Assembly (NCBI GenBank): GCA_002381155.1
Contig: DFQX01000105.1
Span: forward strand, 1-6,885
Direction: 5' to 3'
Source: Flavobacteriaceae bacterium UBA3478
GTDB lineage: Bacteria > Bacteroidota > Bacteroidia > Flavobacteriales > Flavobacteriaceae
DNA length: 6,885 bases
In this document: piece after piece, positions 1-6,739 of the stretch
How the letters are laid out: each line of letters opens with the position of its first letter
Position numbering within the stretch: the first letter of the stretch is position 1
Notes under the pieces: model-generated
The model's database searches: none
The model's input: the letters and a program-made list of their open reading frames with translations, nothing else
Told to the model about the DNA's origin: nothing
Position numbers and translations under genes: made by a program

Positions 1-3
1 ACT

Positions 4-558
4 ATGAAAAACGTTAAACACATCCTAGTTCTCACAGTATTCATGCTGACTTCGCTCGCGACACACTCTCAATCGATCTTTGATAAGTACGCAAGTAAAG
101 ACGAGGTAACCTCTGTAGTGATCTCAGAAAATATGTTCAAACTATTTGCGAATATGCAGCTAGTGGTTGATGATAAAGAGGCTCAAGATTTTATTGATAT
201 CGCGAAAAATGTCAAAGGATTACGCGTACTAACTACCTCAAATAGTGCGATTGCTGACGATCTCAAAAACGAAGCCCTAGATTATGTTCGCTCAAAGAAA
301 CTTTCTGAGCTTCTTGTAGTAAAGGACAAAGGTTCGTCGGTATACTTCTATATCGCTGAAGGAGCTAGTGAAGGGAAAATCATGGAGCTTCTCATGTTGG
401 TAACTGAAATTAAAGAGGTAAATATTAATGGTCGCAACTTTGAGACTGTATTACTCTCTTTAACAGGGGACCTTGATATGGAAAAGATTGGGGCTCTTGC
501 GAATAAAATGAATTTACCAGAGGAGTTAGGTCAAATTAATTCAGCACAACGTCAATAA
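4..558 (+). CDS. DUF4252 domain-containing secreted protein (first of a tandem pair)
   Basis: This 184-residue protein is exported: residues 1-22 form a basic-then-hydrophobic signal peptide (MKNVKHILVLTVFMLTS...) with a likely cleavage after THSQ, just before SIFDKY. There is no lipobox cysteine, so a soluble periplasmic product is expected. The mature part has the DUF4252 layout: an N-terminal 'F-D-K-Y...V-V-I-S' strand, a central segment around residues 61-75 (FIDIAKNVKGLRVLT), a strand at 112-117 (SVYFYI), and a C-terminal block near 145-170 (FETVLLSLTGDLDMEKIGAL). The family has no established biochemical function; members are found in Bacteroidetes, often as adjacent paralogues. The ATG lies 3 bases into the window, so its promoter and any upstream partner are not visible. 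The stop is 9 bases before the ATG of the next gene, which indicates one transcript. The family call rests on recognised sequence pattern, not on a search. Confidence 0.85.
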   Translation: MKNVKHILVLTVFMLTSLATHSQSIFDKYASKDEVTSVVISENMFKLFANMQLVVDDKEAQDFIDIAKNVKGLRVLTTSNSAIADDLKNEALDYVRSKKLSELLVVKDKGSSVYFYIAEGASEGKIMELLMLVTEIKEVNINGRNFETVLLSLTGDLDMEKIGALANKMNLPEELGQINSAQRQ

Positions 559-567
559 TTGCTTTTC

Positions 568-1113
568 ATGAAACGATTTACTCTACTTGTTCTAGCAGCT
601 GTAACTTTGATGATGTCATGTCAACCAGCGATGACCTTACAGCGTTATTTTCTTGAATCACAAGAAAATGCCGATTTTACACTCATTGAAATTCCTGCTA
701 GTCTATTAGGTGCAAGCCTAGAAGATTTGACTCCCGAGCAAATGGCAACCTTTTCCTCTTTAAGGAAAGTAAGCTTTTTGATGTATAGAAATGCTGAGAA
801 AAAAGAGTTCATTACTAGTCAGCAATCTTTGATTAATAGCTTTCTAAAAAGCGACGGATTTGAGGCTTTAGTTTCAGCACGAATGAAAGGTGAGGCGCAA
901 GCTAGTATCCTTATTCGCGGAGCTGTGGATCAAATTGATGAGGCCGTTTTCTTTGGCTTTGCGGAGGGAGAAGGCTTTGTTTTAGCTAGAATTTTAGGAG
1001 AACAAATGAACCCTGCTGCTTTTCTGCAATTAGCAGACTCACTTGAAGAATCTGATTTTCAGTTCTTGAGCAATAGTGTTCTAAAGGATGTACTCGGAGA
1101 AGAGCAGCTCTAA
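568..1113 (+). CDS. DUF4252-like predicted lipoprotein (second of the pair)
   Basis: An in-frame TTG at 559 abuts the preceding stop, but the ATG at 568 is preferred: it gives a 181-residue product starting MKRFTLLVLAAV with a compact lipoprotein signal peptide and a lipobox-like LMMSC, placing the lipidated cysteine at residue 18. The mature part resembles the upstream protein in length and layout, although sequence identity is low. Its 'ASILIRG' strand corresponds to 'SVYFYIAEG' in the neighbour, and its 'GFVLARILGEQMNPAAFLQL' block corresponds to 'FETVLLSLTGDLDMEKIGAL'. It is therefore best read as a diverged DUF4252 paralogue, one membrane-anchored and one soluble. After the cysteine come Q-P-A-M, with no acidic cluster of the kind used as a surface-export signal in some Bacteroidetes, so a periplasm-facing anchor is more likely (inference). 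Function unknown. It runs tail to tail into purB. Confidence 0.8.
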   Translation: MKRFTLLVLAAVTLMMSCQPAMTLQRYFLESQENADFTLIEIPASLLGASLEDLTPEQMATFSSLRKVSFLMYRNAEKKEFITSQQSLINSFLKSDGFEALVSARMKGEAQASILIRGAVDQIDEAVFFGFAEGEGFVLARILGEQMNPAAFLQLADSLEESDFQFLSNSVLKDVLGEEQL

Positions 1114-1128
1114 TGAGTTTTTTAGAAC
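1078..1128. repeat. Inverted repeat spanning the convergent gene ends; possible bidirectional terminator
   Basis: A perfect 8-bp inverted repeat, GTTCTAAA (1078-1085) and TTTAGAAC (1121-1128), encloses both stop codons of the convergent DUF4252 and purB genes. Shorter nested arms lie inside it: ACTC/GAGT (1092-1095 and 1115-1118) and AGAG/CTCT (1101-1104 and 1108-1111). On the plus strand, six T (1118-1123) follow the inner hairpin after a gap, so it is not a canonical intrinsic terminator, and on the minus strand there is no good U-tract. A role in ending transcription from both sides is inferred from its position only. Confidence 0.3.
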
Positions 1129-2465
1129 CCAAGATAATTTTCTGGTCGTATTGCCTTAAGTTCAGACTTTACTGAATCATTAACATCTAATGTTTCGATA
1201 AAGTCGTGTATCGCTTCCTCGTTCATCACTGAATGGGTTCTAGTAAGTGCCTTAAGACTTTCATAGGGATTGGGATATTGCTCTCGACGAAGAATCGTTT
1301 GGATTGCTTCGGCAACTACTGCCCAATTATCTGATAGTTCATTAACCACCTTCTCCTTATTAACGAGCAGCTTGCCAAATCCTTTAAGAAGAGATTGCAT
1401 GGCTAAGATAGAATGTCCGATAGGTACTCCAACATTTCTTAATACCGTACTGTCCGTAAGATCTCTCTGTAATCTAGATATAGGAAGCTTCGCGGATAAA
1501 TGCTCGTAAATGGCGTTCGCAAGACCTAAATTACCTTCAGCATTCTCGAAGTCTATAGGGTTGACTTTATGCGGCATGGCTGACGAACCTACCTCACCCT
1601 CTTTGATTCGTTGTTTAAAGTAATCCATTGAGATATAGCTCCAAATATCTCGAGATACATCGATGAGGATGGTATTGATTCGTTTGTATAGATCAAAAAG
1701 TCCAGCTAAATGATCATAGTGTTCGATTTGGGTGGTTGGGTAACTAAAGTGTAATCCAAGGTTTTCAGTCACAAAAGCTCTTCCAAACTCGGGCCAATTA
1801 TTCGATGGATAAGCTACTTTGTGTGCATTATAATTACCGGTTGCACCTCCAAATTTTGCTGAAAACTTTTGTGATTCAAACTGAGAAATTTGCTCATGCA
1901 AACGTACCGCAAACACCTTAAATTCCTTACCTAATCTAGTAGGTGAAGCAGGCTGACCATGAGTTCTGGCAAGCATTGGGATGTCGCTCAAACTTTCTGC
2001 TAGTTTTTCGATTTCGATCACCAGTTGTTGAAGCATTGGTAGAACTACTTCTAAATGAGCTTCTTTCAACGATAGCGGAATAGCGGTGTTGTTGATATCT
2101 TGAGAGGTTAATCCGAAGTGAACAAATTCCTTGATATTATCCAATCCCAAACGATCAAATTGGTTTTTGATAAAATACTCAACCGCCTTAACATCATGAT
2201 TGGTTACGCGTTCTATATCTTTAATTGATTGGGCATCTCCTTCACTAAAATTTTGATAGATCGCTTTTAAATCCTCCTTCGTTTTTTGATCTAAAGGATG
2301 TAAAGGTTTGACCCCGGTTTCGCACAATTCGATGAAGTATTCGATTTCTATTCGAACGCGATACTTGATCAGTGCGTATTCCGAGAAATAAGGAACAAGG
2401 GTAGCAGTTTTTGATCGGTATCTACCGTCAATCGGTGAAATGGCTGAAAGTTCAGTGAGATTCAT
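1122..2465 (-). CDS. purB: Adenylosuccinate lyase
   Basis: This cytoplasmic enzyme carries out two beta-eliminations of fumarate: SAICAR to AICAR in de novo purine synthesis, and adenylosuccinate to AMP. The 447-residue length is close to that of the E. coli-type enzyme (about 456). Family motifs are intact: SPIDGRY at 10-16, TNHDVKAVEYF at 88-98, the GLTSQDINNT region at 118-127, THGQPASPTRLGKE at 168-181 with the conserved catalytic-region histidine H169, and the fumarase/lyase superfamily signature SSAMPHKVNPIDFEN at 294-308, whose flexible loop carries the catalytic serine. The region after it (SRLQRDLTDSTVLRN) also matches the E. coli type rather than the shorter Bacillus/Thermotoga type. 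The ATG at 2463-2465 places the SPIDGRY motif at the usual distance from the N-terminus. It lies 44 bp downstream of the amylase gene and may be read from the same transcript. Nothing is truncated or missing. Confidence 0.97.
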   Translation of the reverse strand: MNLTELSAISPIDGRYRSKTATLVPYFSEYALIKYRVRIEIEYFIELCETGVKPLHPLDQKTKEDLKAIYQNFSEGDAQSIKDIERVTNHDVKAVEYFIKNQFDRLGLDNIKEFVHFGLTSQDINNTAIPLSLKEAHLEVVLPMLQQLVIEIEKLAESLSDIPMLARTHGQPASPTRLGKEFKVFAVRLHEQISQFESQKFSAKFGGATGNYNAHKVAYPSNNWPEFGRAFVTENLGLHFSYPTTQIEHYDHLAGLFDLYKRINTILIDVSRDIWSYISMDYFKQRIKEGEVGSSAMPHKVNPIDFENAEGNLGLANAIYEHLSAKLPISRLQRDLTDSTVLRNVGVPIGHSILAMQSLLKGFGKLLVNKEKVVNELSDNWAVVAEAIQTILRREQYPNPYESLKALTRTHSVMNEEAIHDFIETLDVNDSVKSELKAIRPENYLGF

Positions 2466-2509
2466 GATGATAAGCTAAAAAGCGAAATTAATACATTCGA
2501 GAGAATCAA
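2466..2509 (-). promoter_or_regulatory. Weak candidate promoter for purB
   Basis: In this 44-bp gap, reading toward purB, there is a TTG directly after the amylase stop and then TAATTTCG, one mismatch from the Bacteroidetes -7 consensus TAnnTTTG. The spacing is about 16 bases, slightly shorter than the range usually described for flavobacterial promoters. The match is weak and purB could equally be expressed by read-through from the amylase gene. Confidence 0.2.
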
Positions 2510-4153
2510 TTAAGGAAACTCAGGAGATAAAAGCACTGTTGATTGATTTGTCTTAAGGTGTATTACACCATTTTGCGCGGTGAACCATCGATTCGAATAG
2601 GAATCATACCACTTTTCTATAGTTGACCACTGAGTGGGTATTTGAATGTCAATTCCCAGGTCTTGAATTAAATCAAGCCCTACAATTACCGCATCACTCT
2701 CATAGGTTCTGCTAAAGAAATAGGGTTCGGTTTGAAGTACTTTATGTGATCCTAAACCTATTGCTGGATGAGATTTTCTAAACTGTCCTAACTTTTGCCA
2801 ATGCGCTAAAATTTGCTTGGTTTCAGGATCCTCTATGGACGACCAGTTCATGAAAGCTCTCAGATTAGCATCTCCGACAGCTCCTTCTACTACCAATGGG
2901 CGTGCGGTTTCATCACCGTAATACATCTGTACTCCTCCAGGTGCTAAAAGAAGCATATTCGCCGATTTAATAGGTTCCTTTCTTTCGATATCGAAGGGCT
3001 TTGAATCATCGTGGGAGCTGATGTAGCTTAGTATACTTATATTTTTGTGCGACCTATTAAGTAGTGAGTCGTATTTATGAAAAACGAACTCGTAATCGTT
3101 TGCTGCATCTGTCTTGAAATCGAAATTGATTAACGCATCAAAACCATAATTGAAATAATTAATCTTTTTATCTCCGAAATTATAATCTGGTCCACCGCTG
3201 ATCCCATAAAAATAGACTTCACCAACCATATAAAATGGGGCAGAGGGGATGCTGTTATTATTTTGATGGTATTCCTCAAAAGCGCGTTCAGCTTCCTGTT
3301 TTAATACTGCCCAAGATTCTTCATCAACGTGTTTAGTTGTATCTACACGAAAACCATCGATACCTAATTCTCTAACATAATCAGTAAGCCATTTGATGAT
3401 GTAGTTTCTAGGAGTTCGCTTTAGTCCTGTTTTGTTAAAAAAGGTGTCAAGTTCTGTGATTTCTTGATCCAAACGATTCTCTGACTCCCAAAAGTCTAGA
3501 AGGTTTTGTGGAAGTTCAACCTCTTGGGTTGATTCGGTCTTAATGTCGGGTAGATTGGCCACCAAAGTACATTCAACAGTACCCTGATAATCTTTGAAAT
3601 CACATGGAGGAGTTTCTCTAACCCAAAACCCTGTAAAGGTTGGGTCGATGTCAGTTACCGGGCCGGTATGGTTTAAGACAGCGTCCATTACTACCTTAAT
3701 GCCGGCTTCATGTGCAGTTTCAACGAATTCTTTCAGTTCATCATAGGTTCCGAAAGAGGGCTCAATACTCGTCCAATCTTTTGTCCAATACCCGTGGTAC
3801 CCGTAGGTAACGCCAGTTCCCTCGTCGGTTGCATCATCAATTTGTCTAACCACCGGAGTGGTCCAAATGGCATCAACTCCTAACTTTTGAAAATAGCCCT
3901 CCTTGATTTTCTGGGTTACTCCCTTGATGTTTCCTCCTTCAAACCCTCTTAAAACAGCAGTCTCTTTATCTGCGCCAACTCTAGTGGTATCCGATTCAGC
4001 AGTATTAAATCGATCAGTAAGTAGAAAGTAGATGTTAGCAGACTTCCAACTGAAGGTGTCCTTTGAGTTGACTTCCGGAGATTTAAGAGAAGATTGACAA
4101 CTTATTAAACTTAGGCCGCATATAACAGAAAGAAGGATAGATGGGTACTTCAT
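2510..4153 (-). CDS. MalS-like periplasmic alpha-amylase lipoprotein (GH13)
   Basis: This is a glycoside hydrolase family 13 enzyme that should cleave alpha-1,4 links in maltodextrins or starch fragments outside the cytoplasm. The N-terminus is a lipoprotein signal peptide with lipobox LISC (cysteine 19). All four GH13 regions are present: DAVLNHTG at 157-164, GFRVDTTKHV at 267-276 (nucleophile D271), GEVYF at 311-315 (acid/base E312), and SSHDD at 379-383 (H381, transition-state stabiliser D382). Beyond these, it shares features recognised in E. coli MalS (GH13_19): GYHGYW near 118, LPDIKTEST at 201-209, the TPRNYIIKWLTDYVRELGIDG segment before the nucleophile, YGFDALINFDF at 336-346, and HWQK..QFRKSHPAIG at 451-466. 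At 547 residues it lacks the extra N-terminal region of MalS (676 residues). C184 and C195 could form a disulfide. The start lies 2 bp after the stop of the upstream gene, indicating co-transcription. The exact product spectrum cannot be read from sequence. Confidence 0.9.
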   Translation of the reverse strand: MKYPSILLSVICGLSLISCQSSLKSPEVNSKDTFSWKSANIYFLLTDRFNTAESDTTRVGADKETAVLRGFEGGNIKGVTQKIKEGYFQKLGVDAIWTTPVVRQIDDATDEGTGVTYGYHGYWTKDWTSIEPSFGTYDELKEFVETAHEAGIKVVMDAVLNHTGPVTDIDPTFTGFWVRETPPCDFKDYQGTVECTLVANLPDIKTESTQEVELPQNLLDFWESENRLDQEITELDTFFNKTGLKRTPRNYIIKWLTDYVRELGIDGFRVDTTKHVDEESWAVLKQEAERAFEEYHQNNNSIPSAPFYMVGEVYFYGISGGPDYNFGDKKINYFNYGFDALINFDFKTDAANDYEFVFHKYDSLLNRSHKNISILSYISSHDDSKPFDIERKEPIKSANMLLLAPGGVQMYYGDETARPLVVEGAVGDANLRAFMNWSSIEDPETKQILAHWQKLGQFRKSHPAIGLGSHKVLQTEPYFFSRTYESDAVIVGLDLIQDLGIDIQIPTQWSTIEKWYDSYSNRWFTAQNGVIHLKTNQSTVLLSPEFP

Positions 4154-4155
4154 AA

Positions 4156-4923
4156 TTATCGGTTGAGGATTTTATATTCTTCATAACACTGACTAATCGC
4201 ATCGAGTATTTGAAGGTCGTTTGCATCTTGTATGAAACTTTGGGAGTAACTACAATTATTTAAAATTCGAACAATTTCTTGCTGATCAATTTGCAAAAGC
4301 ACACTAAGGGTTTCACGATCAAATTTAGTGGCTAATAGTTCGCGAATTCTATCATCTTGCTTCATATTGGGTAGCTTGTCGAATTGCATTTGATTCTTGG
4401 TGAATATACTTTTTATGAAATTGACAGGACCGTTAAGGACAGAGGATAATTGCTTTGCTGCGCTTTTCGATCTTCCTTCATAACTAAAATTTAATCCCGA
4501 AATACTGTACTGAAAGGCGCTTGAAATAGGTAAGTTTCGCACATCGATCTCTAGGTATCCTGTTAGTTGATAGGGTCGAACAACCACCTCTTCTAACGCG
4601 TAGGCTAACTCGGTTAGGGTAATTGAGCTGTTTTCTAGATTAATAAGGTCATTGGACACCCGGACTCTTTCAGGTTTAAACCCTAGAAAAGTAATGTATA
4701 GCGTGTCGCCAACACTTGCGTTAATCCTAAATTCACCTGCGAGATCGGTAATACTTCCAATTACCTTGTTCAGGTTAATGATATGAACCCCTTCAAGAGG
4801 TAGATTGTTAGAGCTTCCGACAACCTTGGCCTTTAGTTCGACCTCTTTAGCCTGGCTTTCTTGTCCGAAAGATGTTCCCCAATGAAGGAATATAAAAAGT
4901 AAAAGAATTACGCTTTTTTTCAC
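4156..4923 (-). CDS. Secreted carboxypeptidase-regulatory-like domain protein
   Basis: This 255-residue protein begins with a GTG codon (4921-4923). That start is supported because the next methionines are only at residues 179 and 187, an in-frame stop lies seven codons upstream, and the chosen start yields a clean signal peptide (MKKSVILLLFIFLHWGTSFG, cleaved near Q21). Residues 27-116 form a CarboxypepD_reg-like beta-sandwich: KAKVVGSSNNLPLEGVHI, then GSITDLAGEFRI, then VGDTLYITFLGF, ending ALEEVVVRP. In Bacteroidetes this fold sits at the start of TonB-dependent receptors and in many standalone secreted proteins. No plug or barrel follows. Residues 117-255 are an uncharacterised, mainly helical and polar region with two cysteines (C224, C246). 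It has no lipobox and no transmembrane segment apart from the signal. The gene ends 2 bp before the amylase start, so the two are probably produced together; a scaffold or surface-assembly role is only a guess. Confidence 0.8.
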   Translation of the reverse strand: MKKSVILLLFIFLHWGTSFGQESQAKEVELKAKVVGSSNNLPLEGVHIINLNKVIGSITDLAGEFRINASVGDTLYITFLGFKPERVRVSNDLINLENSSITLTELAYALEEVVVRPYQLTGYLEIDVRNLPISSAFQYSISGLNFSYEGRSKSAAKQLSSVLNGPVNFIKSIFTKNQMQFDKLPNMKQDDRIRELLATKFDRETLSVLLQIDQQEIVRILNNCSYSQSFIQDANDLQILDAISQCYEEYKILNR

Positions 4924-4931
4924 AGTTTGCG

Positions 4932-4985
4932 AATCAAGGAATTAATTTACAAATTCACGAGTGATTAGCGGTAATTAACTTGATT
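4932..4985. repeat. Imperfect inverted repeat between helicase stop and downstream GTG start
   Basis: The plus strand reads AATCAAG (4932-4938) then, after a 3-base bulge, TTAATT (4942-4947). These pair with AATTAACTTGATT (4973-4985), giving a 7 + 6 bp stem. A small TCAC-GA-GTGA hairpin (4955-4964) lies in the loop. In the minus-strand transcript this would fold directly after the helicase stop and end 8 bases before the GTG start of the next gene. It has no U-tract, so it is not a standard terminator. The region is very AT-rich and chance pairing is possible. Confidence 0.3.
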
Positions 4986-6695
4986 TTAATAAAACCCTTT
5001 CCGTTTTCTTTTGCCGGTCGTTTTTTTAGAATTTTTGCTGAAGTTTCTAGAGGGTTTAGTCTTGAAATTTCCTTTTTTCGATTTTCCTTTATTCCCTGAA
5101 GCTTCCCCTTGCTTAGTAACTTCTACACTTACTCTGTATCCGTTATATTCAGTGTCTTTAAAGGTTTCTAAAACTAAATCAGTAAGAGAAGCATCTACAT
5201 TAAAGAATGAGAAGTTATTGAGAGTATCGACCTTAAAAATATCTTCTCGTTGAAGTTCAAGAGCATTCTTTAGATAATCTTTCATCGACTTCCAGTTAAA
5301 GCCGTCTCTTTCACCTAGGTTGATGAAAAAGCGAACCTCACCGTGCTTCGCTCTCGAGCTTGGCTCAGAGGTACCTTCAGAACTAAAGTTTTCTTTTAAA
5401 TAGTATTGAGCTAATCGATTGTACGCTTCTCCAAATACTTTTCTTAGGAGTGTTTCGCGATCGATAGAAGCGAGCGTTTTTTCTAAAAGTGGCATGTAGC
5501 TTTCAATGCTTTCATCTACCTCAGTATCTTTTAACTTATCGGCAAGACTTTTAAGCTGATTTTCAATGATTCCAGCAACAGAAGGAACCTCGGCGAACTC
5601 GAATTTCTTTTTAAGCTTTCGCTCGAACTGCTCGATTTTTCTTCGGTCACTGTTGGTACAAAGACATAGGGAATGCCCTGTTTTACCAGCTCTACCTGTT
5701 CTTCCACTTCGGTGGTTATAGGTTTCAGGTTCATCAGGCAACTGGTAGTGGATAACATGGGTGATATCATCGACATCAATACCACGAGCGGCAACGTCGG
5801 TCGCCACTAGAATTTGTATTTGACGTTTTCTGAAACCGGCCATTACCAGATCCCTTTGATTTTGGCTTAGATCACCGTGTAAGGCACTTGCATTGTATCC
5901 ATCCTCTATGAGCTTTTCTGCAATTTTTTGAGTTTCTCTCTTTGTTCTACAGAAAATTAAAGCGAATAACTGAGGGTCACTGTCCACGATACGTTTTAGA
6001 GCTGCATACTTATTTCTAGCACTAACCGTATACACGAAGTGACTTACTGTGGTAGCTCCTTCATTTTTGCTTCCGACCGTTATTTCTAGCGGACGATGCA
6101 TAAATTCTTTTGCGATTTGAGCAACTTCTGCAGGCATGGTCGCTGAGAATAGCCAAGTCAATTTGTCTTCAGGAGTATAACTTAGAATCGACTTAATATC
6201 CTGGTAGAATCCCATGTTTAGCATTTCATCAGCCTCATCTAAAACGCAGTATTCTATCTGATCGATGCGAAGCATTTTACGTTGAATTAAATCAAGAAGC
6301 CTACCGGGTGTAGCTACAACGATTTGAACTCCTGATTTTATAGATTCTGCTTGCTCTCTAACACTTGCTCCGCCATAAACGGCAACAATTTTTGTTCCTT
6401 TTTTGAATTGAGCATATTTACCGAGCTCGGTAGTGATTTGTAAACAAAGCTCTCGAGTAGGAGCGATAATTAAGCCCTGAACGACTTTACGTTTAGTATC
6501 AATTTTTTGAAGTAGAGGGAAACCAAATGCGGCAGTCTTACCAGTACCTGTTTGTGCTAACGCTACAAGGTCGGTTTCTTTCTCTAACAGCTGTGGAATT
6601 GCTTTTGATTGAATTTCAGATGGAGTCTCAAAACCCATCTGTTGTACGGCTTTTAGTAGATTTTCATCTAAGCCGAGATTTAAAAAGGATTGCAT
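4986..6695 (-). CDS. deaD: DEAD-box ATP-dependent RNA helicase (DeaD/CsdA type)
   Basis: This cytoplasmic enzyme uses ATP to unwind short RNA duplexes; family members act in ribosome assembly, mRNA turnover and cold adaptation. The helicase core is complete in 569 residues: Q motif around 22-34 (FETPSEIQ...), motif I AQTGTGKT 47-54, Ia PTREL 79-83, GG 108-109, Ib TPGR 129-132, motif II DEAD 153-156, III SAT 184-186, IV LIFCRT 246-251, V ATDVAARGID 298-307, VI HRSGRTGRAG 328-337. After a linker with helical character (about 370-440), residues 453-528 (EVRFFINLGERDGFNW...GYRVSVEV) match the DbpA/CsdA-type C-terminal RNA-binding domain. A lysine/arginine-rich tail (535-569, ending KRKRKGFY) probably adds nonspecific RNA affinity. 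The ATG at 6693-6695 starts 21 residues before the conserved aromatic of the Q motif, as usual. It lies 44 bp after rdgB on the same strand. The DeaD assignment, rather than DbpA proper or RhlE, rests on the C-terminal domain and length. Confidence 0.93.
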   Translation of the reverse strand: MQSFLNLGLDENLLKAVQQMGFETPSEIQSKAIPQLLEKETDLVALAQTGTGKTAAFGFPLLQKIDTKRKVVQGLIIAPTRELCLQITTELGKYAQFKKGTKIVAVYGGASVREQAESIKSGVQIVVATPGRLLDLIQRKMLRIDQIEYCVLDEADEMLNMGFYQDIKSILSYTPEDKLTWLFSATMPAEVAQIAKEFMHRPLEITVGSKNEGATTVSHFVYTVSARNKYAALKRIVDSDPQLFALIFCRTKRETQKIAEKLIEDGYNASALHGDLSQNQRDLVMAGFRKRQIQILVATDVAARGIDVDDITHVIHYQLPDEPETYNHRSGRTGRAGKTGHSLCLCTNSDRRKIEQFERKLKKKFEFAEVPSVAGIIENQLKSLADKLKDTEVDESIESYMPLLEKTLASIDRETLLRKVFGEAYNRLAQYYLKENFSSEGTSEPSSRAKHGEVRFFINLGERDGFNWKSMKDYLKNALELQREDIFKVDTLNNFSFFNVDASLTDLVLETFKDTEYNGYRVSVEVTKQGEASGNKGKSKKGNFKTKPSRNFSKNSKKTTGKRKRKGFY

Positions 6696-6711
6696 AGGTT
6701 GTATTAAGCCG

Positions 6712-6719
6712 CAAATGTA
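6712..6719 (-). promoter_or_regulatory. Candidate Bacteroidetes -7 element for the helicase gene
   Basis: On the minus strand this is TACATTTG, an exact match to the TAnnTTTG -7 consensus used by the primary sigma factor of Bacteroidetes. It sits in the 44-bp gap between rdgB and the helicase, and would place transcription start roughly 10 bases before the ATG at 6695, a short leader. No TTG at the expected -33 spacing is visible, so support rests on the -7 element and its position. Confidence 0.4.
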
Positions 6720-6739
6720 GTCTAAATAAGTGTATGCTT

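Noticed and set aside
559..567. TTG start for the second DUF4252 gene
   Set aside because: The three extra residues would disrupt the basic start of the lipoprotein signal peptide; the ATG at 568 gives a standard one.
1101..1123. Canonical intrinsic terminator for the DUF4252 genes
   Set aside because: The AGAG/CTCT stem is only 4 bp and the six-T run begins six bases after it, too weak and too far for a standard terminator.
1270..1509. Plus-strand open frame of 79 codons antisense to purB
   Set aside because: It overlaps conserved purB coding sequence and shows no domain or start context.
2510..4923. Polysaccharide utilisation locus
   Set aside because: No SusC/SusD-like transporter pair, surface glycan-binding protein or glycan sensor is present; the regulatory-like domain of the partner protein is not followed by a TonB receptor barrel.
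5011..5253. Plus-strand open frame of 80 codons antisense to the helicase C-terminus
   Set aside because: Its apparent hydrophobic start is the reverse complement of the lysine-rich tail codons (AAA/AAG reads as TTT/CTT), so it is a composition artefact.
5531..5794. Minus-strand open frame of 87 codons inside the helicase gene
   Set aside because: It lies wholly within the conserved helicase core in another frame, with low-complexity serine/valine-rich composition and no recognisable domain.
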